Below, one piece after another: positions 57,948 to 64,000 of a stretch of 64,000 nt of DNA; position 1 is the first letter of the stretch, and every line of letters starts with the position of its first letter. Below the pieces are notes generated by a model. It worked only from the letters and a program-made list of their open reading frames with translations, did no database searches and was not told the DNA's origin. This DNA comes from Streptomyces cyaneofuscatus (GTDB taxonomy: Bacteria; Actinomycetota; Actinomycetes; Streptomycetales; Streptomycetaceae). The position numbers were made by a program, and so were the translations under genes. The stretch is from the NCBI RefSeq assembly GCF_000718135.1, contig NZ_JOEM01000017.1, positions 62,001 to 126,000 of the forward strand, written 5' to 3'.

Positions 57948-57996
57948 GGTGTTCTCCCTCTGTGTGGTGACGGTGCAGACACTCTGCGGCACCGCC

Positions 57997-58024
57997 ATAA
58001 AATCTACAACACTGTAGATTTTAT
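57997..58024. promoter_or_regulatory. Perfect 12-bp inverted repeat, BlaI-type operator between terD and blaI
   Basis: Arms ATAAAATCTACA and TGTAGATTTTAT flank ACAC; the inner TCTACA-N4-TGTAGA matches the BlaI/MecI half-site theme (TACA...TGTA). It lies between divergent terD (50 bases away) and blaI-like (130 bases away). The A+T-rich arms are striking in this GC-rich DNA. A second copy of the inner core sits at 59904-59919. Confidence 0.88.
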
Positions 58025-58153
58025 AGGGCAGGTGGGAAGGGGTCGTAGGTGTCACCGGAGGGCCGGTGGCTGGATACGATTTCCCGGTCGCCCGGCAGAT
58101 GAACGGCAGGGACCGGGCGGCTGAGCGAAGCAGGACGAGAGGGGGGCCGGACG

Positions 58154-58639
58154 GTGGACACCGAAGGAGCCGGTGGCGAACGGGAAACGCCCGCCCGCAG
58201 GCGGGGCCAGGGCGAGCTGGAGGCCCAGGTGCTGTCCGTGCTGGGCGAGGCGACCGAACCGGTGACCGCCGCCTGGGTGCTGGAACGGCTCGGCAGCGGC
58301 CTGTCGTACAGCACCGTCATCACGATCCTCACCCGCCTGCACGCCAAGCAGGCCGTCACCCGGACCGGGCGGGGGCGCCCGGTCCTGTGGCAGCCCGTGG
58401 CGAACGAGGCCGGCCTCGCCGCGCTGCGGATGCGCAGCCTCCTCGACAAGCAGAGGGACCGGGACGCGGTGCTCGCCGGCTTCGTCTCCGTCCTGTCGGC
58501 GGACGACGAGGAGCTGCTGCGCTCGCTGCTCGCGGAGAGCGAGCCCGGGGGCGGCGGCGCGCCGGGGAGCGGCCCCGGCACTGGACCCGATGGGCCTGGT
58601 GGGCCTGGCGCAGCGCCCACGGACCGGCCGGAGGGCTGA
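58154..58639 (+). CDS. BlaI/MecI/CopY family transcriptional repressor
   Basis: 161 residues. Winged helix: [60 protein letters not shown], followed by the dimerisation helices [41 protein letters not shown] 58154. Paired with an M56 peptidase gene 2 bases later, the same gene pairing as blaI-blaR1, but no beta-lactam-binding domain or beta-lactamase is nearby, so a cell-wall or stress signal, not penicillin, is more likely. Confidence 0.93.
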   Translation: MDTEGAGGERETPARRRGQGELEAQVLSVLGEATEPVTAAWVLERLGSGLSYSTVITILTRLHAKQAVTRTGRGRPVLWQPVANEAGLAALRMRSLLDKQRDRDAVLAGFVSVLSADDEELLRSLLAESEPGGGGAPGSGPGTGPDGPGGPGAAPTDRPEG

Positions 58640-58641
58640 CG

Positions 58642-59580
58642 ATGGGCGTCTTCGTGTATCTGCCTCTGGTCCTGCCCCTCACCGCGCTGCCGATCGCGCG
58701 GCTGGCCGAGCAGCACCTGCATCCACGGAGAGCCGCACGCCTGCTGACCACCGTCGCCGTGATCCTCGCCTCCTGCAGCCTGGTCTGTCTCGGGCTGCTG
58801 GTGGTGGTCGGCACCGCGCAGCTGCCCGGCAACCCGCTGCCCGACGGCTGGTCCGACGAGGAGGTGCGGGAGGCCGTCCCGCACGACGCCTTCGCCGGCA
58901 AGGCCTCCATCCTGGCGCTCGTCGCCGTCACGATGGCCTGCGGGTTCACCGTCCACCGCCACTACCGCTTCCGCGCCCGCGCCCACCGCACCCTCGCCGG
59001 CCTGCCGGGCGGCGGCGACCTCGCCGTGCTCCCCGACGACGTGCCGTACGCCTACGCGCTGCCCGGTTCGCCGGGCCGGGTGATGGTCTCCACCGCCATG
59101 CTCGCCGCCCTGGACCCGGCGGAGCGCCGGGCGCTGCTCGCCCACGAACGCGCCCACCTGGACGGCCGCCACCACCGGCTGCTGCTCGCGACCCGGCTGG
59201 CCGGGTGCGTCAACCCGCTGCTGCGGCCCCTCCAGGCGGCCCTCGTCTACTCCACCGAGCGCTGGGCGGACGAGGAGGCGGCCCGGGTCACGGGCGACCG
59301 CCGGCTGACGGCCCGTGCGGTCGGCAAGGCGGCGCTCATCTCCGCCCCGGGCCCCCGGGCCGCGGCCGTGGCGGGCTTCGCCGCCGCGGGCCCGGTGCCG
59401 CGCCGGGTGGCCGCGCTGCTGGGCCCGGTGCCACCGGACCGGGGCTGGCCGCCCGCGCTCACCCCGGCCGGCGCCGCCGCGTTCGTCGCCGCCGCCGGGA
59501 CGACCGTCTCCGCGCTCTCCGCGCTCAACGCGGCCGTCGCGCTCTTCCTCGTACTGGAGGCGGCGACGACGCCGCTGTAA
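58642..59580 (+). CDS. M56 family membrane metallopeptidase
   Basis: 312 residues. Hydrophobic helices at ~6-20, 38-58, 88-105 and near the C-terminus. The gluzincin site HERAH (168-172) has Glu169 with zinc ligands His168/His172, and ERWADEEAA (206-213) supplies the third ligand. Such proteins cleave and inactivate BlaI-type repressors, but this one lacks the C-terminal sensor domain of BlaR1/MecR1. ATG 58642 follows GGAGG, 2 bases after the blaI-like stop; one operon. Confidence 0.93.
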   Translation: MGVFVYLPLVLPLTALPIARLAEQHLHPRRAARLLTTVAVILASCSLVCLGLLVVVGTAQLPGNPLPDGWSDEEVREAVPHDAFAGKASILALVAVTMACGFTVHRHYRFRARAHRTLAGLPGGGDLAVLPDDVPYAYALPGSPGRVMVSTAMLAALDPAERRALLAHERAHLDGRHHRLLLATRLAGCVNPLLRPLQAALVYSTERWADEEAARVTGDRRLTARAVGKAALISAPGPRAAAVAGFAAAGPVPRRVAALLGPVPPDRGWPPALTPAGAAAFVAAAGTTVSALSALNAAVALFLVLEAATTPL

Positions 59581-59605
59581 CCCCTGCGGGACCTCAGGGA
59601 GTGTT

Positions 59606-59830
59606 TCAGGGAGTGGTGTCCCGCTCGGTCGTCTCCCCGCGGATCACGCGGGGAGCGGACGGGGACGGGCCGCCGCCCTCGCTCCTGCCCTCGTCCTTGA
59701 GCGCCTGCTTCTCGCTCTTGAGGATGCGCGCGGCCTTCCCTGCTGACCGCACGAGATCGGGGAGCCGTTTCACGGCCAGCACCGCCACGATGACCAGGAG
59801 AAGGATGGTGAGCTCGCCGATCCCGAACAT
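59606..59830 (-). CDS. TatA/MttA-like small membrane protein
   Basis: 74 residues: MFGIGELTILLLVIVAVLAVKRLPDLVRSAGKAARILKSEKQALKDE has the TatA layout, a short N-terminal helix, the glycine-bearing hinge region and an amphipathic helix, then a polar tail. It lacks the usual FG at the exact position, so a second Tat paralogue rather than the main TatA is likely. ATG 59830 sits 3 bases before the end of a longer frame. A BlaI-type operator lies 74 bases upstream. Confidence 0.8.
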   Translation of the reverse strand: MFGIGELTILLLVIVAVLAVKRLPDLVRSAGKAARILKSEKQALKDEGRSEGGGPSPSAPRVIRGETTERDTTP

Positions 59831-59903
59831 GGCTGCTGCTTTCTCTGGGCGGACGTGACGAGAAGTCATCCGGATCCCCTGACGGGCGGCCGGCAGAGTG
59901 CAA

Positions 59904-59919
59904 TCTACAGGGCTGTAGA
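59904..59919. promoter_or_regulatory. Second BlaI-type operator, upstream of the tatA-like gene
   Basis: TCTACA-gggc-TGTAGA, the same arms and 4-base spacing as the site at 57997-58024, embedded in a longer imperfect hairpin (gagtgc ... gcactc, 59896-59925). It lies 74 bases ahead of the tatA-like ATG and 24 bases after the winged-helix gene's stop. Confidence 0.8.
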
Positions 59920-59943
59920 GCACTCGTTCCCCGGGTTCCCGGA

Positions 59944-61098
59944 TCAGGCTGATCCGGGCAACACCCGCGCGGTGGCGTCCGGGAGGCGGCTCCACCAGTG
60001 GCCGTAGCGCCGGTAGACCTCCGGTTCACGGCCGGCGAGGAACCCCACCAGCGACCGGGCCTCGGCGGCGAGCCCCTCCCAGACCTCCTCGGCCAGGGGG
60101 TGGAACGCGGTCGCCTCGATGCCCCCGGCGACCGGGCGCCAGATCCCGGCCACGTACCCGTCGACCAGCAGCGTCGGCAGCACATCGCCGTTCGCGCGGA
60201 TCACGGTCCTGCGGTACGCCTCCGGGAGGACCCGGCCGCGATCCGCGTACGCCAGCAGGACGCTGTCCCACATCGCCATCAGCCGGGGCGGTGCCGGCTC
60301 CGCCCCGTCCGGCCGCGGAGCCCCCGGCAGGTCGAACAACTCCACGCCCTCCGGCCCCTCCAGCCGCTCCAGACCCTCGGCAAGGTCCGCCAGCGCCGCC
60401 CGCGCCCGGGCCCGCGTGACCATGGCGAACTGCGCCACGTCCGCGACCGAGGCGGGCCCGAACCCCGAGAGGTAGCGCAGGACCAGCGTGCGCAGGGACG
60501 CGGCCGACGCCTCCGGATCGGTCCGTACGGGACCGGTCCGGGGCGCGATGTAGGAGGGGCGGTGGCCGAACGACCAGGGCGGGGCGGTGGGTGCGTGGAG
60601 CAGCGGCGTGTACTGCCGCAGCCCCCACCACGCCCCGTCCTGCGGCGGCGTCCCCAGCTGCTCGCCCAGCCAGGCCTCGCACTCGGCGGTGGTCCGGGGC
60701 CGGTCCGCGAACTCCAGCAGCCGGGGGACCAGCGCGTCGGCGTCCGCCGCCGTCAGCCCGGACGCGGTGAAGCGGCTGCCCAGCCGGGAGGCGCGCACCA
60801 CCGGGTGCATGGCCTCCCGGAAGGCCGGGTGGTCGTCGGCGTGCACGGCGTGGAGAGTGAGCCGCATCATGGTCGCCTTGACCACGCGGTGGTCCGTGAA
60901 CGCGGTGTCGAGTCCGGCCGGGTCGAAGGCGGTGAGCCGGTTCCACAGCGCGACGTACGGCGAGGCCGGCTGCTGGGCCTGGAGCGCGACCACACGACGT
61001 ACGCCCTCGGCGGCGTCCAGCGGCTCGCGCCGCAGCAGCAACTGCCGGGCCAGCGTGGAGCGGTTGAGCCCTCGCGCGGTGATCCTCGTGCCCGTCAT
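59944..61098 (-). CDS. Winged-helix DNA-binding protein, AlkZ-like
   Basis: 384 residues with RITARGLNRSTLARQLLLRREPLDAAEGVRRVVALQAQQPASPYVALWNRL at the start, RVVKATMMRLTLHAVHADDHPAF, and VIRANGDVLPTLLVDGYVAGIWRP, the signature of the HTH_42/AlkZ family. AlkZ proteins are DNA glycosylases excising crosslinked or alkylated bases; generic family members are annotated only as winged-helix proteins. ATG 61098 follows GGAGGAACGC. Whether this one is catalytic cannot be judged: the catalytic Gln pair (here QAQQP, residues ~45-49) is present. Confidence 0.88.
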   Translation of the reverse strand: MTGTRITARGLNRSTLARQLLLRREPLDAAEGVRRVVALQAQQPASPYVALWNRLTAFDPAGLDTAFTDHRVVKATMMRLTLHAVHADDHPAFREAMHPVVRASRLGSRFTASGLTAADADALVPRLLEFADRPRTTAECEAWLGEQLGTPPQDGAWWGLRQYTPLLHAPTAPPWSFGHRPSYIAPRTGPVRTDPEASAASLRTLVLRYLSGFGPASVADVAQFAMVTRARARAALADLAEGLERLEGPEGVELFDLPGAPRPDGAEPAPPRLMAMWDSVLLAYADRGRVLPEAYRRTVIRANGDVLPTLLVDGYVAGIWRPVAGGIEATAFHPLAEEVWEGLAAEARSLVGFLAGREPEVYRRYGHWWSRLPDATARVLPGSA

Positions 61099-61255
61099 CG
61101 GTGCGTTCCTCCGGTGGTCGTCCGCGATCCGTCCCCCGCCCGCCGTGCGGCCGTGGGGGCGGCGAACGACGAAACCGTACGCCGCCGGTCCCGTCGGCCG
61201 GACGGCGCGGTCCGGGGCCGACTCCGGGCGGGGGACCGCCGGGACGGCGGACACG

Positions 61256-62602
61256 TCACCGCGCTGCTCTCCTGAGCCGCCCGGGGGCGCGTCCCGGCCG
61301 GGGTGCCGGGACGATGCGGAACGCGGTGTTGAGGACATGGTCGATCACATCGCGCGAGGGCTTGTCCGTGAGGTCGGTGAGGAGCCGGGCCAGGGTGTTC
61401 AGGAGGAACGGCGAGTTCATGACGTACCGGTTGAGCACGGGCTGGAATCCCGAGCGGCTGAAGACCACGTCGGCGGCCGCGTTGCCCAGGCGGTAGTAGC
61501 GGCCCCAGCGGCGGTTCATCTCCACCGGGTAGCCGCGCAGCACCTGTTCGCGGCGAGCGCCCTCGGGGTGGGCCAGGGCGAGTGCCGCCGTCTCCGCGGC
61601 GACCTCGCCCGCCTCCAGGGCCTGGCCGATACCTTCGCCGTTCCACGGGCTGACCATGCCGCCGGAGTCGCCGACCAGCAGAAGCCCCCGCGCGTACAGC
61701 GGATGGCGGTTGAAGCCGAGGGGCAGTGCGGCGCTGCGGACCGGGCCCTCGGCGTTCTCCTCGCGCAGCCCCCACTCCTCGGGGGTCCGGTCCAGCCACT
61801 GGTCCAGGGTGGCCCGCAGGTCGGCCTTGCCGTGCCGGCGGTGGGGGAGCGCCCCGAGGCCTACGTTGACCCGGCCGTCGCCCATTGGGAAGATCCAGCC
61901 GTACCCGGGGAGGTACGGTCCCCCGTCGGGGAAGCGGAGGTCGGCCCAGAGCTCCAGGTACTCCTCCCGCGAGCGCTCCGGGCTGCGGTAGTAGCGGCGG
62001 GCCGCCGTGGCGATCTGCCGCCCGGGGTCCCGCTCCAGACCGAGCGCCAGGGCGAGCCGGGCGGAGGCCCCGTCGGCGGCGACGACGACCGGCGCGCGGA
62101 AATCCACCGGCCCCGGGGCGTCCGGCGTGTCCGAGGTCGCGCTGACCCCGGTGACCCGGCCCGCCCGGTCCGTCAGCGGCCGCTCCGCCTTCCAGCCGCT
62201 GTACAGCCGCGCCCCGGCCGCCACCGCGTGGTGCGCCAGGATGTCGTCGAAGTCGTGGCGGCTGCGGGAGAGCCCGAAGTCCGGGTAGCGGCCCAGCGCG
62301 GGCCAGTCGATGTGCACCCGGTGCTTCCCGGCCACCCAGCGCATCCCGCGCGAACGCGTCCACCCCGGCGCGGAGATGTCGACGCCCATCCGGATCAGCT
62401 GGTGCACCGCGCGCGGGGTGAGGCCGTCGCCGCACACCTTCTCCCGGGGGAAGCGGGCCTTCTCCAGCAGGATCACGTCCACACCCGCCCGGGCCAGGTG
62501 GTACGCGGCCGACGAGCCGGCCGGGCCCGCCCCCACCACGATCACCTGGGCGTCCTCGCCCGCGCGCCCGCCCGCCGCCGGATCCGCTGACATCTCCCGC
62601 AT
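61256..62602 (-). CDS. Geranylgeranyl-reductase family flavoprotein
   Basis: About 448 residues of FAD-dependent reductase/monooxygenase fold: dinucleotide site VIVVGAGPAGSSAAYHLARAGVDVILLEKARFPREKVCGDGLTP, DxxxH-like SRHDFDDILAHHAV, and LLVGDSGGMVSPWNGEGIGQALEAGEVAAE for the second FAD motif. The class includes enzymes that saturate isoprenoid chains of menaquinone or lipids; in actinomycetes one such gene makes dihydromenaquinone (MenJ). Starts GTG 62605, ATG 62602 and ATG 62593 are in frame; I used 62602 because gagaaggg stands 5 bases before it. Confidence 0.9.
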   Translation of the reverse strand: MREMSADPAAGGRAGEDAQVIVVGAGPAGSSAAYHLARAGVDVILLEKARFPREKVCGDGLTPRAVHQLIRMGVDISAPGWTRSRGMRWVAGKHRVHIDWPALGRYPDFGLSRSRHDFDDILAHHAVAAGARLYSGWKAERPLTDRAGRVTGVSATSDTPDAPGPVDFRAPVVVAADGASARLALALGLERDPGRQIATAARRYYRSPERSREEYLELWADLRFPDGGPYLPGYGWIFPMGDGRVNVGLGALPHRRHGKADLRATLDQWLDRTPEEWGLREENAEGPVRSAALPLGFNRHPLYARGLLLVGDSGGMVSPWNGEGIGQALEAGEVAAETAALALAHPEGARREQVLRGYPVEMNRRWGRYYRLGNAAADVVFSRSGFQPVLNRYVMNSPFLLNTLARLLTDLTDKPSRDVIDHVLNTAFRIVPAPRPGRAPGRLRRAAR

Positions 62603-62742
62603 CACAACCCTTCTCGCCTGCTCACGGACGGCCGGTGCTCCGCCGTGGGTGGTGGCCCCGGTGGACGAACATCATCGGCCAGGAGGGGCCGCAGCGGAAC
62701 CAGGCCTCGGGCCTGCCCGGCCCGCCCGACAAGCCCTGTGTC

Positions 62743-62748
62743 TACGAT
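62743..62748 (+). promoter_or_regulatory. -10 element suggesting a leaderless transcript
   Basis: TACGAT ends 6 bases before the GTG start of the HEAT-like gene, so transcription would begin at or near the start codon. No ribosome-binding site precedes it. No clear -35 is visible. Confidence 0.45.
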
Positions 62749-62754
62749 CCCCGG

Positions 62755-64000
62755 GTGACCACACCTCCGCAGGAGCTCATCGAGGCCGCCCTCGCCCGCG
62801 CCGACGCCGGTCTCCTCGCCCGGCACCTCGACGCCCGGACCTGCGCCCCGGAGCTGCTCGGCCGACTGGTCCGCCACCCCGACCCCCGCGTACGCCATCT
62901 CGGCCTCGCCCTCCTCACCGAGCGCACGAGCGCCCCGGCCACCGCCGCCCGTTCTGAATCCGGCTCCGGTCGCGGTTCCGACTCCGGCTCCGCTTCTGGT
63001 CAACAGGAGCTGCTCGTCAGTCTGTTGCCCGACTCCTCGGGGGCGACGCCTGAGGAGTCCCTCGCCCTGGCGGAGCTCCACGGGCGGCTGCGGACCGAGC
63101 CGGACCGGCCCCGACGGCCGCTGCCCGACTGGCGTGCGGCCGGGTGGCCCGCCCGCGTACAAATCGCCTGGCTGCGGGCCGAACTGCTCGCCGATCCCGC
63201 CGTCGTCTTCACGGAACCGGCCGGAGAGCTCCTCTACCAGGCCGTCCGCGCCACCGATGTCCTGGACGCGCACCACCCCGAGCGGCTCGTCGCCGGGCTC
63301 GCCGCCACCGGGAACCCGGTGCTCCAGGACGAGGCGCTGCGCCTGGCCCGAGCCGGACTGCACGCCGGCCTCCTCGCCCCGGCTGTCGTGCGCGGGCTGC
63401 TGGTCCGGCTGCTCGGCGCCCCCGACGCCGGGGTGGTGGGGGCCGCGCTGCGCGAACTGGCCGAGCCCTGGGCGGTGGTGGTGCCGCTGGACGCGTCGGT
63501 GATGGGTGAGCACCTCTCCGGTGGCGGCCACGGTGACGCGACCGGGTCCGACTCCCTTGGCGCCGCCGCCCTCACCACCGCCGCCCGGCACGGCCACCGC
63601 GACCTGCTCCTGCGCACCGCCGGTGACGAGGCGGCGGACCCCGCCCTGCGGCGGCGGGCCGTGGAACTCCTCGGCGGTCTCGCGGAACGTACCGACATCG
63701 GCCGCCTCCTGGCCCTGGCCGCCCGCGACCCGCTGCTGTTCGCCGGGCCCGTACTGACCTGCCTGGGCGGCCTGCACCGGCGCGGCCACTTCCCGTCGGC
63801 GCCGGACGTCGTACCGGTCCTCGGCCTCGCCCTGGCCGACCACACACAGCCCGCCGAGGACGTCGCCACCATCCTCCACACCTGCCGCCGCCCGTTCTTC
63901 GACGCCCTCCTCGACGCACCGCTCACCGCTCCCGACTGGCCGCGCCGCCTGGACCTCCTGGTCGCGCTGGCCGGTCAGGGCGCGGCCGACATCCCGGTCG
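62755..64000 (+). CDS. HEAT-like repeat protein, 3' end cut by window edge
   Basis: Open from GTG 62755 to the window edge without a stop (415+ codons). The sequence is a run of Leu/Ala-rich helical repeats with HEAT/ARM spacing (PELLGRLVRHPDPRVRHLGLALLTER; LLAPAVVRGLLVRLLGAPDAGVVGAALRELAEP; PALRRRAVELLGGLAERTDIGRLLALAARDPLL), with a Ser/Gly-rich linker (SESGSGRGSDSGSASG) near residue 70. HEAT repeats usually mediate protein contact. Full length, and any C-terminal domain, lie outside the window. Function unknown. Confidence 0.75.
   Translation, partial: MTTPPQELIEAALARADAGLLARHLDARTCAPELLGRLVRHPDPRVRHLGLALLTERTSAPATAARSESGSGRGSDSGSASGQQELLVSLLPDSSGATPEESLALAELHGRLRTEPDRPRRPLPDWRAAGWPARVQIAWLRAELLADPAVVFTEPAGELLYQAVRATDVLDAHHPERLVAGLAATGNPVLQDEALRLARAGLHAGLLAPAVVRGLLVRLLGAPDAGVVGAALRELAEPWAVVVPLDASVMGEHLSGGGHGDATGSDSLGAAALTTAARHGHRDLLLRTAGDEAADPALRRRAVELLGGLAERTDIGRLLALAARDPLLFAGPVLTCLGGLHRRGHFPSAPDVVPVLGLALADHTQPAEDVATILHTCRRPFFDALLDAPLTAPDWPRRLDLLVALAGQGAADIPV

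Noticed and set aside
58154..59580. blaI-blaR1 beta-lactam resistance system
   Set aside because: The M56 protein lacks a penicillin-binding sensor domain and no beta-lactamase or penicillin-binding protein gene is in the window.
1..64000. tRNA, rRNA, insertion sequences, prophage or integrase genes
   Set aside because: I saw no cloverleaf or rRNA-like sequence, no transposase or integrase motifs and no attachment-site duplications by eye; subtle ones could be missed without a search.

Overview
The window is chromosomal DNA from a high-GC actinomycete, almost certainly a Streptomyces or close relative. Nearly every third codon position is G or C, GTG and TTG starts are common, many neighbours overlap by ATGA or GTGA, and the gene families are typical of streptomycetes. 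I see no rRNA, tRNA, CRISPR array, transposase or phage gene. About 49 real protein genes are supported. The first (CocE-like hydrolase) is cut by the left edge and the last (HEAT-like protein) by the right edge.

Layout. 1-7.7 kb: CocE hydrolase, Na+/H+ antiporter, SDR, Cys-cluster/pentapeptide-repeat protein, and a PadR regulator with a perfect operator ahead of an acyl-CoA dehydrogenase gene. 7.7-14.1 kb: a compact island of three multidomain genes: STAND NTPase with TPRs, TIR-like protein with FxLYD-like tail, and a divergent TPR-CHAT protease. This is the best candidate for an uncharacterised immunity or conflict system. 14.1-20.5 kb: IclR regulator, secreted neutral ceramidase, molybdopterin oxidoreductase, DUF1345 protein. 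20.5-28.2 kb: ferric-siderophore locus with lipoprotein, two FecCD permeases, two exporter-type ABC half-transporters with complementary lost ATP-site motifs, and an AraC regulator, with two iron boxes. 28.2-32.2 kb: secreted tripeptidyl-type peptidase, two-component system, 48-residue membrane peptide. 32.4-35.2 kb: rifampin phosphotransferase with a near-consensus rifamycin-associated element. 35.3-48.9 kb: PRC-barrel protein, then an envelope-glycan locus built around a 1451-residue AftD-like arabinofuranosyltransferase with glycosyltransferase, methyltransferases, condensation-type acyltransferase, DUF3068 and a DUF2613-like peptide, then a PucR-type regulator. 48.9-55.8 kb: a probable gamma-glutamylated ethanolamine catabolic cluster. 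55.8-59.8 kb: two TerD proteins, a membrane protein with a pentad-repeat tail, BlaI regulator, M56 peptidase and TatA-like peptide, with two matching BlaI-type operators. 59.9-64 kb: winged-helix (AlkZ-like) protein, geranylgeranyl-reductase-type flavoprotein, partial HEAT-like protein.

Several blocks look like self-contained pathways. The siderophore operon runs right to left from an iron box, and its AraC gene has its own. The ethanolamine cluster has a divergent promoter between the synthetase and a FadR-type regulator. The envelope locus is one long right-to-left operon with 4-base overlaps. BlaI probably controls its own peptidase operon, the divergent terD gene and a distal tatA-like gene. 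All functional statements rest on reading motifs by eye; no database search was run.
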